Positions 26,318 to 35,790 are shown, counted from the first letter of the stretch. The stretch is 64,000 bases of DNA from Nocardioides sp. Kera G14 (GCF_020715565.1 NZ_CP085839.1:1240001-1304000); one strand, 5' to 3'. Program-made: numbers and translations. Notes: generated from the letters alone by a model not told the origin.

Positions 26318-27646
26318 ATGCCGCACAACGCCCTCGACCTCGCCGTGGCGCTCGACGCTGTGGACGACGACGCGAGCGCATTGACCTTGATGCGGGAATC
26401 GCAGCAGCGGATCCGCGAGGAGGAAGTGCTGCAGATCGCCACTGCTGCGCGCTTCGCCTCATTCCACGAGGTCGACCAGTGGTGGCGTGGAGCCTCGCAG
26501 CTCGACGAGGCTCCGGGGGCTGAGCGTGCGCTTCTGCTCGGCGGCGACGGGTCGCCGTGGATTGAGGAGTTCGCGGTGATGGAGTTCGCTGCGGCAACGG
26601 GACGCTCGACGATGTCCGCCCGTGCCTACCTCGGCGGAGCGCTCGCGCTGGTCCACCGGCTTCCGCAGACATGGCGTCAGGTGCAGGCGGGCCGCGTCGA
26701 CGGCTGGCGGGCCCGTCGGATCGCCGAGGCCACGATGTCCGTCTCGCAGGAGGCCGCCGCGTGGATCGACGAGCAGATCGCGCCCCGTGCCCAGCAGGTC
26801 GGCGTCAGGACCCTCGACCGTGTGGTCGAGGAGGCGCGGGCCCGCTTCAACCCTGAGGAACTGGTCGACGACGAGGTCGGCGACCTCGACGGTCGCCATG
26901 TCGACATCCGCATCGGCCAGAACCCGAGCGGCCGCGCTGCGACGACGCCTCTGGAGGCGGAGCTCGACACCGACGATGCGATCGCGCTCAAGGAGACCCT
27001 TCACGACGTCGCCGAGCAGATCACCGACACCGGTGAGCCGCTGGCGGTGCGTCTGGCCAAGGCTCTCGGAATGCTGGCGCGTGGCCAGGTCATGTTTCTC
27101 AACCAGTCCATAACGGACGACGGACCGAAGGTTTCCGTCGACGTGCCGCAGCTGCCGGTCACGGTGCGTGTCGCCGAGGGCGACACAGTCGCGACCGTGC
27201 ACACGCTCACCGGCCAGCGGATCGGGATGCTCTCGATCCCACAGCTCGAGACCTGGTTCAGCCGGATGAAGCCTGTCATCCGGCCGGTCCTCGACCTGAA
27301 CGACGAGGCCGTCTCCCACGCACGCTTCGGCGGTCCCTCGCTCCGCGAGAAGGTCATCGAGGTCAACCAGAAGTGCGTCTTCCCGTTCTGCGAGCGCCCC
27401 GCCGAGGCCTGCGATCAGGACCACATCGAGGAGTGGGTCGACCCCAAGGACGGCGGGCCGCCCGGCCAGACCTCACGCTCGAAGCTCGCCTGTCTCTGTC
27501 GAACCCACCACCGGACCAAGACCTTCACGCCCTGGCGTTATCGGGAGATCCGGCCCGGCATCTATGAGTGGACGAGCCCGCAGGGCTTCCTCTTCGAGGT
27601 CACTCCACAAGGCACCATCGACCTCGGCAGGTCAGTCGCAGCCTGA
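26318..27646 (+). CDS. DUF222/HNH endonuclease-domain protein (second copy)
   Basis: A 442-residue paralog of the protein at 4635-5777, with a longer N-terminal DUF222 region. The C-terminal HNH motif reads KCVFPFCERPAEACDQDHIEEW and LCRTHHRTKTFTPWRY, with the paired cysteines and histidines for zinc and the catalytic DH. The biological role is unknown. The leaderless -10 box fixes the start. The 3' end overlaps the convergent monooxygenase gene by 15 bp. Confidence 0.9.
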   Translation: MPHNALDLAVALDAVDDDASALTLMRESQQRIREEEVLQIATAARFASFHEVDQWWRGASQLDEAPGAERALLLGGDGSPWIEEFAVMEFAAATGRSTMSARAYLGGALALVHRLPQTWRQVQAGRVDGWRARRIAEATMSVSQEAAAWIDEQIAPRAQQVGVRTLDRVVEEARARFNPEELVDDEVGDLDGRHVDIRIGQNPSGRAATTPLEAELDTDDAIALKETLHDVAEQITDTGEPLAVRLAKALGMLARGQVMFLNQSITDDGPKVSVDVPQLPVTVRVAEGDTVATVHTLTGQRIGMLSIPQLETWFSRMKPVIRPVLDLNDEAVSHARFGGPSLREKVIEVNQKCVFPFCERPAEACDQDHIEEWVDPKDGGPPGQTSRSKLACLCRTHHRTKTFTPWRYREIRPGIYEWTSPQGFLFEVTPQGTIDLGRSVAA

Positions 27647-28963
27647 CGCCGCCAGTGACCCGGCCCGATCCCGCCCTGCGGCAAGCTCCTTCTCGAGGTC
27701 GACGCAGTAGCGGCCGAAGTCGATCTGGATGGTGTGCCGGGGAGCGTCGTAGTACTGCTCGAGGTGCGCTGCCTCGTCGGCGTACATGATCTTCTCCTGC
27801 TCCTCGACCGAGGGCAGCCGGTAGCTGCCGTCGATCACGCCGGCGATCAGCTTCGACTGCTGCTCCGCGAGATTCACGATCGTGGGGGAGGACTGGGCGA
27901 GGCCGGCGAAGAAGAGATGGTCGACTCCGGGCCGGACGATCCGCTTGAAGAGTGAGAAGCGGTGCTCGGCATCGGGATGCAGGTCGGTGTCAGAGGGATC
28001 GAAGAACGGGAAGCTCATCTCATAACCGGTGGCACAGACGATCACGTCGGCCTCGACCGACGAGCCGTCGGCGAGATGGACCGTGGAGCCGTCGAGCCGC
28101 GTGATCTCGGGGAGCATGTGGAGGTCCCCGGAGCCGGCCTTGGTGAGGAAGTCGGCACTCACGGTCGGATGCGCCGACAGCGGCTCGTGGTCGGGCTCGG
28201 GCAGCCCGTAGGTGCTCATCGACCCGACAAGGTCGCGGATCAGCGCGCGCGAGGCGACGAGCGCCTCCTCCTTGGGGATCGTCGGGGGTGCCATCACCTT
28301 GTCGGCAGGCTGGCCGCCGCGGTACTTCGGCAGCACCCAGACGCCGCGGCGCGCTGAGACGTAGACCTTCGACGCCATCCAGGGGAAGGCGAGCTCGCTG
28401 GCGATGTCGACGGCCGAGTTGCCGAGCCCGACCACGATGACCCGCTTGCCGCGCATCTCGATCGGCTCGAACGGCGAGAGATAGCTGTGGCTGTGCAGGA
28501 TCGTGCCGTCGAAGGTGCCCGGCCACTGCGGCATCCGTGGCTTCCAGTGGTGGCCGTTGGCGACGACGAGATCGGTGTAGTGCCGTGTCTCGCCGGTGGT
28601 GAGGGTGACGTCCCAGGTGCCGTCGTCGCGGCGGCGGGCGTGCTCGACGCCGGCGTTGAAGGTGATCGCGTCGCGCAGCCCGAAGTGGTCGACGTAGTCG
28701 CGGAAGTACTGGTGGATCAGGGTGTGGTGCGGGAAGTGCGGGAACTCCCGCGGCGCCGGAAACTCCTCGAACTCCAGGCGCGTGGTCGAGGTGTCGATGT
28801 GCAGCGACTCGTAGACCGACGAGCGGCCGTTGGGGTTGCGGAAGTACCAGTTCCCGCCGACGTCGTCGGAGAGCTCGAACTGGTCGTAGGCGATGCCGTG
28901 GTCCTTGAGCCGCTTCGCGGTCGTGAAACCGGAGCAGCCGGCCCCGATGATGCAGACCTTCAT
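27632..28963 (-). CDS. Flavin-containing monooxygenase
   Basis: A 443-residue class B flavoprotein. GAGCSGFTTA is the FAD-binding motif, GLGNSAVDIAS the NADPH-binding motif, and FDGTILHSHSY fits FxGxxxHxxxY, the FMO signature rather than the Baeyer-Villiger form ending in W. It inserts oxygen into a soft nucleophile or, as some FMO-type enzymes do, a ketone. ATG 28963 overlaps the hydrolase stop (ATGA), so it is coupled to that gene. Together with the ligase across the operator it suggests oxidative breakdown of a hydrophobic compound (inference). Confidence 0.92.
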   Translation of the reverse strand: MKVCIIGAGCSGFTTAKRLKDHGIAYDQFELSDDVGGNWYFRNPNGRSSVYESLHIDTSTTRLEFEEFPAPREFPHFPHHTLIHQYFRDYVDHFGLRDAITFNAGVEHARRRDDGTWDVTLTTGETRHYTDLVVANGHHWKPRMPQWPGTFDGTILHSHSYLSPFEPIEMRGKRVIVVGLGNSAVDIASELAFPWMASKVYVSARRGVWVLPKYRGGQPADKVMAPPTIPKEEALVASRALIRDLVGSMSTYGLPEPDHEPLSAHPTVSADFLTKAGSGDLHMLPEITRLDGSTVHLADGSSVEADVIVCATGYEMSFPFFDPSDTDLHPDAEHRFSLFKRIVRPGVDHLFFAGLAQSSPTIVNLAEQQSKLIAGVIDGSYRLPSVEEQEKIMYADEAAHLEQYYDAPRHTIQIDFGRYCVDLEKELAAGRDRAGSLAASGCD

Positions 28964-30117
28964 GAGGTCTCCTCCAGGCAGCGGTAGGCGGTGAGGACGT
29001 AGTCGTCGGTGCGGGGCGACGAGATCAGGTGGGCGCCCAGCTTGTTCATCGCATAGGCGATGGTCGTGCGGCGGTCGAGGTCGTTGATCACGATGGCGCC
29101 GCCGTACCCCGTCCACCAGCAGCGGCGCTCTGCGGCCGGGAGGTCGGGCGCCGCGACCGGCGGGATGAGTGCGTAGCCGAGCCCCCACGTGAGCTCGGCG
29201 GGGATGACGAGGTCGAGGCCGCTGGCCTCGGGCTGGAGGAGCCGATCGATCATGGCGGGCGACAGCAGGCGTACGCCGTCCACCTCGCCGCCGTGGGAGA
29301 TGACCGACTGGATCCGCGCGATGGACCGGGCGTTGCCGTGCCCGTTTGCGCCGGCCACCGAGACCTGCCGCCAGGGCGCGCTGTTGCAGAAGCCACCGAC
29401 GTCCAGGAGGGGGTTGGTGAGCGTCCGGATCAGCTGGTTGTCCTCGGCGAGTGGCGGCAGGTCCAGCCGCTCGGTGGGGGCGATCAGGTCGGCGCAGCGC
29501 TCGAGGGCGTCGGCGGGAACGCCCAGGTGGAAGTCGGCCCCGAGCGGTACGGCGATCTCCTCGCGGAAGACCTCGCTCAGCGGTCGCCCGGTCGCACCTC
29601 GGACCACCGCGTCGAGCAGGTGGCCGTAGCTGATCATGCAGTAACCCGACGCCGTGCCCGGCTCCCACCAGGGCTCCTGAGCCGCCAGCATCGCCTCCGA
29701 GCGCTCGAGGTCCAGCAACCCCTCGACGTCGAGCGGATCGGTCCAGCCCGGGAGGCCCGAGGTGTGAGCGAGGAGGTGGCGGACCAGCACGCGGTCACCG
29801 CTCGGGCCGTCGGCTAGCGCCTTCCAGTACGTCGACGCTGGCGCCTCGAGGTCGATCACGCCCCGATCGGCCAGGACGAGGACGGTCAGCGCGGCCATCG
29901 TCTTGGTGATCGACCAGACCTGGGTGATCGTGTCCTCCTGCCACGGCATCCCCGGCCGCGCCGTGCCGCCCCAGAGGTCGGCGAGCGTCTCGCCGTCGCG
30001 GATCACGGCCAGTGAGGCGCCGGCATCGTCTCCCGCGTCCAGTCGCGACTGGAGGAGCTCGCGCAACGGCTCGAAGCTCGGATGGGCGAATCCTTCGACA
30101 CGCGGCGCTGCTGTCAC
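28960..30117 (-). CDS. Serine beta-lactamase-family hydrolase (esterase-like)
   Basis: A 385-residue penicillin-binding-protein/class C beta-lactamase-fold protein without a signal peptide, so probably a cytoplasmic esterase. The catalytic SxxK is in VWSITKTMAAL, the second motif in MISYGHLL, and WWTGYGGAIVI holds the third-motif region. It may cleave an ester made by the coupled monooxygenase. GTG 30117 is set by a TATTCT box 7 nt upstream on the minus strand, and by family alignment; the frame continues to 30153 without a better start. Confidence 0.9.
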   Translation of the reverse strand: MTAAPRVEGFAHPSFEPLRELLQSRLDAGDDAGASLAVIRDGETLADLWGGTARPGMPWQEDTITQVWSITKTMAALTVLVLADRGVIDLEAPASTYWKALADGPSGDRVLVRHLLAHTSGLPGWTDPLDVEGLLDLERSEAMLAAQEPWWEPGTASGYCMISYGHLLDAVVRGATGRPLSEVFREEIAVPLGADFHLGVPADALERCADLIAPTERLDLPPLAEDNQLIRTLTNPLLDVGGFCNSAPWRQVSVAGANGHGNARSIARIQSVISHGGEVDGVRLLSPAMIDRLLQPEASGLDLVIPAELTWGLGYALIPPVAAPDLPAAERRCWWTGYGGAIVINDLDRRTTIAYAMNKLGAHLISSPRTDDYVLTAYRCLEETS

Positions 30118-30124
30118 GTTCCCG

Positions 30125-30147
30125 AGAATAGGAACACGTTCTATTCT
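30125..30147. promoter_or_regulatory. KstR-like operator with back-to-back leaderless -10 boxes
   Basis: The near-palindrome has TATTCT at each end, one per strand, each exactly 7 nt from a GTG start (30117 leftward, 30155 rightward). Between them TAGGAACACGTTCTA resembles the KstR operator form TAGAAC-NN-GTTCTA with one extra G. A TetR-type repressor bound here would block both promoters. No regulator gene lies next to it. Confidence 0.65.
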
Positions 30148-30154
30148 CTGCAAG

Positions 30155-31774
30155 GTGAGTCCGACACGTGACGAGGTGGTCGCACGCCTGACCGCCGCGG
30201 GGGAGCCGTTCGAGATCGCCCGGGAGGACGTCCGGGGCCAGCAGTTGGAGGTCTTCGTCCGACGGCATCGCTCGCTCGGCGAGATCCTCCTCGCCTCGGC
30301 CCGGTTCGGTGACCGCGACTACCTCGTCAGCACCGAGGAGCGGATCACCTTCGCCGACCATGAGCGGATGGTGGCCGCGCTCGCTGCCGCCCTCCGCGAG
30401 GAGTACGCCGTCGGCCCGGGCGACCGCGTCGCGATCTGTGCCGCCAACTGCCCGCGGTGGGTCGTCGCGTTCTGGGCTGTCATCGCGGTCGGCGGCGTCG
30501 CGGTCGGGATGAATTCGATGTGGGCGAGCGAGGAGATGCGTCACGGCATCGAGCTCGCGTCCCCTGTGGTGGTGATCGCCGACGCCGCACGGCGTGAGGT
30601 GCTCGAGGAGGCCGGCGTTCCCGGGGTGCCGGTCATCGACCTCGACCTCGAGGTGCCGGCACTGATCGCTCGCCATGGGGATGCCGCGCTGGAGGTGCCG
30701 GAGGTGGACGAGGACGACCCGGCGGTGGTGCTCTTCACCAGCGGCACCTCCGGGCGTCCGAAAGGCGCCACGCACTCGCACCGCAATGTGATCGCGGCGC
30801 TGTGGTTCCACCTGCTCAACGACGCCGTGGCGACCGAGATGGGCTTCCCGCCCCGCGACCGACGCTTCCTCCTGGCGACGCCGCTGTTCCACATCGCGGC
30901 CCTGCACAACCTCTCGGTCGTGCGGCTGGCCGTCGGTGACACCGCGGTCGTCCACCTCGGGCGGTTCGACATCGACGAGGTGCTGGCCCTGATCGAGCGC
31001 GAGCGGGTCACCAACTGGGGCGCGGTGCCCACGATGCTCACCCGGCTGGTCGAACGGGCCGAGTCGCGCGGCCTCGACGACGTCGACCTGAGCTCCCTGC
31101 GGACCGTCTCCGTCAACAGCGCACCCTCCTCCGGGACGTTGAAGGAGCGGCTGCGCGCAGTGCTGCCCACCGCCGCCCGGTCGCTCGGCACGTCCTACGG
31201 ACTGACCGAGTCGTCGACGGCGGCGACCCTCGCCTCGGCCGCCGACCTCGAGGCCGACGCCGAGACCGTCGGCAGGCCCGTGCCCACGATGGAGGTCGAC
31301 GTGCGCGACGGCGAGGTCTGGCTCCGCGGCGCGCAGATGATGCTCGGCTACTGGGGCGACCCCGTCGCGACCGCGGACTCCTTCGCGCCCGACGGCTGGT
31401 TCCGCACCGGCGACCTCGGCGCGATCGTGGAGACGGGCCCGATGGCCGGCCACCTGCACCTCGTCAGCCGCCGGTCGGACCTGATCCTGCGGGGCGGGGA
31501 GAACGTCTACCCCGCGGAGGTCGAGGCTCAGCTCGAGTCACATCCGGGTGTGCGCGAGTGCGCGGTGGTCGGCGTACCGGACGAGGATCTGGGGCAGGCG
31601 GTCGCCGCCGTCATCGTCCTCCAGGAGGGCTGCTCGCTCACCGCCGACGACCTGCTCGACCACCTGCGGCCGCGGCTCGCGCGCTACAAACTCCCGAACC
31701 ACTGGGCGATCGGCCACACCCTGCTGCCGCGCAACGCGACGGGCAAGGTGAGTCGCCGCGACATCGTGGTGTGA
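30155..31774 (+). CDS. AMP-forming acyl-CoA synthetase
   Basis: A 539-residue ANL-family ligase: FTSGTSGRPKGATHSHRN is the P-loop, TSYGLTESST the adenylate motif, DGWFRTGD the hinge, and PRNATGKVSRRDI holds the C-terminal lysine. It converts a free acid to its CoA thioester. The GTG start comes from the TATTCT box; the frame upstream is antisense to the hydrolase. Divergent transcription with the monooxygenase/hydrolase pair points to a shared degradation route. It is a distinct paralog of the ligase at 3104-4642. Confidence 0.92.
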   Translation: MSPTRDEVVARLTAAGEPFEIAREDVRGQQLEVFVRRHRSLGEILLASARFGDRDYLVSTEERITFADHERMVAALAAALREEYAVGPGDRVAICAANCPRWVVAFWAVIAVGGVAVGMNSMWASEEMRHGIELASPVVVIADAARREVLEEAGVPGVPVIDLDLEVPALIARHGDAALEVPEVDEDDPAVVLFTSGTSGRPKGATHSHRNVIAALWFHLLNDAVATEMGFPPRDRRFLLATPLFHIAALHNLSVVRLAVGDTAVVHLGRFDIDEVLALIERERVTNWGAVPTMLTRLVERAESRGLDDVDLSSLRTVSVNSAPSSGTLKERLRAVLPTAARSLGTSYGLTESSTAATLASAADLEADAETVGRPVPTMEVDVRDGEVWLRGAQMMLGYWGDPVATADSFAPDGWFRTGDLGAIVETGPMAGHLHLVSRRSDLILRGGENVYPAEVEAQLESHPGVRECAVVGVPDEDLGQAVAAVIVLQEGCSLTADDLLDHLRPRLARYKLPNHWAIGHTLLPRNATGKVSRRDIVV

Positions 31775-31781
31775 GGGTCTG

Positions 31782-32145
31782 CGTGACGGGCTGGTCGATA
31801 AGCCGGATCCTGTCGTTGGACGATCATCCATCTCGGCCTGCGATTGCTCGCAGGCTCCAGCAACCTACCCGTGCTCTCAGCGGGCCGCCTCGGTGAGCAC
31901 TGTCTGGTCTTGCTCCAGGTGGGGTTTACCTAGCCGGTCCGGTCACCCGATCCGCTGGTGAGCTCTTACCTCACCGTTTCACCCTTACCTTCCGACGTAC
32001 GCCGGGAGGCGGTCTCTTCTCTGTGGCACTGTCCCGCGGGTCACCCCGGGTGGTCGTTAGCCACCACCTTGCCCTGTGGAGTCCGGACTTTCCTCGACGT
32101 CTTCCCGGAGGGAGGACGACGCGATCGCCTGGCCAACCCGTCACG
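31782..32145 (-). ncRNA. rnpB: RNase P RNA (bacterial type A)
   Basis: Read on the minus strand the molecule starts CGTGACGGGTTGGCC, contains the universally conserved GAGGAAAGTCCGGACTCC (32078-32095) and ends with GGCTTATCGACCA (31792-31804) before CCCGTCACG, which pairs with the 5' end as P1. About 364 nt, normal for an actinobacterium. It is the catalytic RNA that trims the 5' leaders of tRNAs. The ends are defined from the P1 pairing and could be a few bases longer. Confidence 0.96.
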
Positions 32146-32153
32146 CGGGGACG

Positions 32154-32159
32154 AGGTTA
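32154..32159 (-). promoter_or_regulatory. -10 box TAACCT of rnpB
   Basis: It is about 8 bases upstream of the deduced 5' end of RNase P RNA on the minus strand, the right distance for its transcription start. Confidence 0.55.
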
Positions 32160-32236
32160 CCGCAGCGGGTTTGGTGATCCGGCCAGACATGGGATCCTTT
32201 CTCCAGGAAACCGGAAGTCGTGGGGGGTGAGCGGAG

Positions 32237-33202
32237 ATGTGGGGTGAGCGCCTCGACCTCGTCGACCCCGCCTCCACTCGGTCGCTCCATGCCGCGGCAG
32301 CGGTCGGCACGGCCCTGATGGTCAGTGTCCTCTACCTCGCCAGCACGTTCACGGGTGAGGCGGACGCGACGTGGGGCTTCTACGTCGGCCACCTCGTCGT
32401 CGTCCTGGTCCTCTGGCTGGTGCTGCAGCGGACTGATGCCCGGATATGGCTCCTGTGCTGGCCATCCTTGGTCATCCTCGGCCTCTGGGCCGCTTCGCAG
32501 GTGGCACCGCAGAGCGCGACGCTGGCGACGGGGGCGCCGGTCATAGCCTTCCTGTTCATCGGCCTGACACAGCGTCGCTGGACGTCACTGCCGTTTCTCG
32601 CGCCCTCGGCCGCCGCCTTCTGGGTCGTGCTCCGTGCCTATCCGCACCCACAGACGGGGATCCGGGTCACCCTCGCGGTGCTGACCTGGGCCGCCGTCGC
32701 CGAGGTACCCGCCTGGCTCACCGACCGGCTGCACCGAGCGCAGCGCAGGGTGACGGAGATGGCCATGACGGACGAACTCACCGGCCTGCCGAACCGCCGG
32801 GCCTGGGAGGCTCGCCTCGCCGAGCTGGATGCGCAGGGCCCGGTCGCGGTGCTGCTGATCGACCTCGACCACTTCAAGCTCTACAACGACGAGCACGGGC
32901 ACCTCGCCGGGGACCGTCTGCTGGCGGAGTTCGCCCAGAGCCTGGCCGGTGAGCTCAGAGCGACGGACTTCGTCGCGCGCTGGGGCGGTGAGGAGTTCGC
33001 CGTGGCGCTGCCGACGTGCTCCGCCGACGACGCGCTGCATGCCGCTCAGCGGATCGTCGATACCGTGCCGCAGGGCCAGAGCTGCTCGATCGGCGCGGCC
33101 ATCCGGAGGCCCGGCGAGGGACTCGACTCGATGATGGAGCGCGTCGACACCGCGCTCTACCGCGCCAAGGCCACCGGCCGCAGTCGCGTCGTGGCGGCGT
33201 AG
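32237..33202 (+). CDS. Membrane-bound diguanylate cyclase (GGDEF)
   Basis: A 321-residue protein: several N-terminal membrane spans (about 15-160), a short helical linker, then a GGDEF domain beginning MAMTDELTGLPNRRAW. The active-site motif is GGEEF at residues 250-254, the D-F/Y-F-K metal/GTP site is LIDLDHFKLYND, and RATD five residues before GGEEF is an RxxD inhibitory site. It should make cyclic di-GMP and be product-inhibited. No sensory domain other than the membrane part is visible. The downstream TPR gene is 33 bp away. Confidence 0.93.
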   Translation: MWGERLDLVDPASTRSLHAAAAVGTALMVSVLYLASTFTGEADATWGFYVGHLVVVLVLWLVLQRTDARIWLLCWPSLVILGLWAASQVAPQSATLATGAPVIAFLFIGLTQRRWTSLPFLAPSAAAFWVVLRAYPHPQTGIRVTLAVLTWAAVAEVPAWLTDRLHRAQRRVTEMAMTDELTGLPNRRAWEARLAELDAQGPVAVLLIDLDHFKLYNDEHGHLAGDRLLAEFAQSLAGELRATDFVARWGGEEFAVALPTCSADDALHAAQRIVDTVPQGQSCSIGAAIRRPGEGLDSMMERVDTALYRAKATGRSRVVAA

Positions 33203-33235
33203 GAATCGCTCAGCGTCCGCCCGTGTTGTGTCGAT

Positions 33236-33643
33236 GTGGACGACATGAAGATCCCGGCGCTGGTCTTTCCCGGCCAGGGGCCGGAGACGGCTTTCCGGAC
33301 GGCGTACGACCTGCTGGGTCGGCGAGCGCCGAGTGAGGCGCTCGAGGTGCTCGAGCCTGCCCTGGCCGAGGACCCGACCAACCGCGGGCTGCGCCAGCTC
33401 AAGGCGTGGGCGCTGATGACGCGCGTCCAGCTGGCCAAGGCGGAGGAGCTCCTGCGTGAGCTCGTGGCCGAGAACCCCAGCGATGATTGGGCCCAGCATG
33501 CCCTCGGGCGTGTCCTCGAGCGTCAGAGCCGCCCCGCCGAGGCGCTGCCGCACCTCAAGCTCGCCGCGATCATGAGCGGCGACTACGACCACGAGGCCGC
33601 GGTCTACCGCGTCACCCGTGAGCTCGCACGACTCAACGGGTGA
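33236..33643 (+). CDS. Tetratricopeptide-repeat protein
   Basis: A 135-residue helical protein. Repeating helix pairs (APSEALEVLEPALAEDPTNRG, then AKAEELLRELVAENPSDDWAQHALG, then PAEALPHLKLA) fit about three TPR units, a protein-interaction scaffold. GTG 33236 or ATG 33245 may be the start. It follows the diguanylate cyclase and overlaps the convergent protease gene by 11 bp. Partner unknown. Confidence 0.85.
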   Translation: MDDMKIPALVFPGQGPETAFRTAYDLLGRRAPSEALEVLEPALAEDPTNRGLRQLKAWALMTRVQLAKAEELLRELVAENPSDDWAQHALGRVLERQSRPAEALPHLKLAAIMSGDYDHEAAVYRVTRELARLNG

Positions 33644-34910
33644 CGCGGACCAGCTGGACGCGGACAAGCGCACCGCCGGTGAGCGTCACCGCCCGACGTC
33701 CCGCTGACGAGGGCGCCCGGAGTCGCAGGCGTACGACGCCCGTGCTCGACGCCCGGGCCGTCGTACGCCGGGTGCCCCAGGCCGCGACGACGAGCGAGCC
33801 GCGCGGGAAGCCGGAGGCTGTCAGCGTGACGAGCGCGCCATGGCGTACGGACGCGACGCGGCGCCCCTGTCGCCGGACGTCGACGGCCCGGGCGCTGCGC
33901 CTGGCGACCACGGTGTAGGTGGTCGAGCTGCTCCCGAACGCCGACCTGGCGCTGCACCGGGTGACCACCCGCGAGGGAACCGTGACCCGGCGCCGTGCGG
34001 CGCGGTCGCACGAGACCGTCCCGGAGGAGGCCGTCGGCGTCGGAACGGTGACGACCACCGACCGGGAGTCGGCGAGCACGCGCACGGTGCGGGAGCCGGC
34101 GAAGGTCGGCGGCGCGGCCACGGCGGGCTGGGCGCCCGACAGTGTCCTCGTCGTCTTCAGGATCCAGGGCGTCACGGTGGCGACGTCGGTGTAGTAGTTG
34201 TCGGTGCGGCAGGCATCGTCGCCCCATGAGGTGGTGCCGATGATGGTCCCGCGCGTGTCGACCGCCGGACCGCCTGAGTCACCGCTGCAGGTTCCGGTCG
34301 GACCGGGGCTGTAGAGCGAGCCGCGACTCGAGGCCGTGAGCTGCACCTGCACCTCCCGAAGCGTCGGGGAGGGGGTCGGGGAGGGATTCAGGAACGAGGT
34401 GCCTGACGTGGTGCCCCAACCGAGCGTGGTCGCGGTGACCGTGCCCGTGGGAGAGGCCACGGCGAGCGTGGGCAGCGTCCGCGTGGACGCGGGTGCGGCG
34501 AGGTGGAGGAGCCCCACGTCGTCCGCGGCGGTGAGCTCGACGGCGTCGGGGTCGTAGCCGGGATCCATCCGTACGGCGTCGACGGTGCCGAACGACACCA
34601 TCTGGGCCTCGTTCGGCGACCCGCCCTTCACGGTGTAGGCGGCCGGGTCGGAGGTCTCGGCGGTGCAGTGCGCGGCGGTGAGGACCCATTGCGGCGCGAT
34701 CAGGGAGCCGGTGCACTCGTACGTCTCCGTGCCGACGTCGATCGTCACCATGACGACCCACGGCCACGTGCTCGAGTAGCTCGAGGCGGAGACCTCGGTG
34801 CCACCGATGATCCGGGCCTCATCCCGCGCCGACGCCTGCCCGGCGGGTGAGAGGAGAGCGACCAGAAGCAGGCCGATCGCGCCGATACGACGCGTACTGC
34901 GAATGCTCAC
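33633..34910 (-). CDS. Secreted trypsin-like serine protease with C-terminal beta domain
   Basis: A 425-residue exported protease. The signal peptide ends ASA, the activation-type N-terminus IIGGTEV follows, and the catalytic triad is H in LTAAHC, D in DDVGLLHL and S in GDSGGP, with the WGDDAC region next to the specificity pocket. From about residue 265 a Ser/Arg/Val-rich beta-type domain of roughly 160 residues follows with no recognised family. The leaderless TAGCTT box fixes GTG 34910. Chymotrypsin-fold S1A enzymes like this are common in soil actinobacteria. Confidence 0.92.
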   Translation of the reverse strand: MSIRSTRRIGAIGLLLVALLSPAGQASARDEARIIGGTEVSASSYSSTWPWVVMVTIDVGTETYECTGSLIAPQWVLTAAHCTAETSDPAAYTVKGGSPNEAQMVSFGTVDAVRMDPGYDPDAVELTAADDVGLLHLAAPASTRTLPTLAVASPTGTVTATTLGWGTTSGTSFLNPSPTPSPTLREVQVQLTASSRGSLYSPGPTGTCSGDSGGPAVDTRGTIIGTTSWGDDACRTDNYYTDVATVTPWILKTTRTLSGAQPAVAAPPTFAGSRTVRVLADSRSVVVTVPTPTASSGTVSCDRAARRRVTVPSRVVTRCSARSAFGSSSTTYTVVARRSARAVDVRRQGRRVASVRHGALVTLTASGFPRGSLVVAAWGTRRTTARASSTGVVRLRLRAPSSAGRRAVTLTGGALVRVQLVRVTR

Positions 34911-34916
34911 GCACGC

Positions 34917-34922
34917 AAGCTA
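34917..34922 (-). promoter_or_regulatory. -10 box TAGCTT, leaderless start of the protease
   Basis: On the minus strand it lies 6 nt before GTG 34910. Confidence 0.6.
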
Positions 34923-34944
34923 GGACACGAACCTGAGAGCCCGC

Positions 34945-35790
34945 TCAGGCGAGCCGGGTGATCTCGACCTCGACGAACATCGACGAGGTCTCGGCGCCGG
35001 AGTAGATGCCCGACAGGGGCTTGGCATCGGTGTAGTCGCGGCCGGTGGCGACGGCGACGTAGGAGTCCTGCGGCTCGGTGCCGTTCGTCGGGTCGAAGGG
35101 CTTCCACCCATCGTCCCACCACTCGACCCACGCGTGGGACTCACCCGAGACTGTCGAACCGACCTCACCTCCCGTGTGGCAGTAGCCCGACACATAGCGC
35201 GCCGGAATCCCCAACGTGCGCAGGCCTCCGATGGCGAGGTGCACCATGTCCTGGCTGATCCCGGCGCGCTGCTCCCACGCCACGGCCGCCGAGTCCTGGA
35301 CGTCCGTGGAGCCGGGGCGGTAGGTGACCTCGGAGCGGACCAGCTCACAGATGGCCTTCGCCGCCTCGCCGGGAGTGGGAAGGGAGTTCAGCTCCTTGAC
35401 GCGGAGTGCGAACTCCTCGGGCGGGCTCACCAACTCGGGCATGACGAGGTACTCCACCCACCTGTCCGAGACGGCACGGTCGGTCAGGTCCCCCCAAGTG
35501 AGGGAGGGGCCGGCCGCGGCAGGACGGTTGACCTGCACGGTCGAGGTCGCGGTCACCCGCATCGACTCGTGCGGGTCGACCACCTCGAAGGCCGTCACTT
35601 GATTGCCGAAGTAGTCCCGGTACAGATGAGTCCACGGTTTCGGCGAGACCTCCACACGGTGGTGGACCACGATCTGCTCGGGCGTCGACAGGGGAGTCAG
35701 GCGCGCCTGGTTGTACGACGCCACCGCCCGCCCGTCGTACTCGAAGCCGGTCGTGTGGACGATCCTCAGTGTCATCTGGCTCATCGTCAT
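34945..35790 (-). CDS. Transglutaminase-like cysteine peptidase domain protein
   Basis: A 281-residue protein with an N-terminal beta domain (MTLRIVHTTGFEYDG, typical of this group) and a transglutaminase core. The expected active-site region around RAGISQDMVHLAIGGLRTLG has SQD where many relatives have CxD, and the His-Asp part is SHAWVEWW with FDPTNG. Loss of the nucleophilic cysteine would need checking by alignment. It is the last gene of the ATP-grasp/alpha-E/transglutaminase operon and its ATG overlaps the alpha-E stop by 4 bp. Confidence 0.88.
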   Translation of the reverse strand: MTMSQMTLRIVHTTGFEYDGRAVASYNQARLTPLSTPEQIVVHHRVEVSPKPWTHLYRDYFGNQVTAFEVVDPHESMRVTATSTVQVNRPAAAGPSLTWGDLTDRAVSDRWVEYLVMPELVSPPEEFALRVKELNSLPTPGEAAKAICELVRSEVTYRPGSTDVQDSAAVAWEQRAGISQDMVHLAIGGLRTLGIPARYVSGYCHTGGEVGSTVSGESHAWVEWWDDGWKPFDPTNGTEPQDSYVAVATGRDYTDAKPLSGIYSGAETSSMFVEVEITRLA

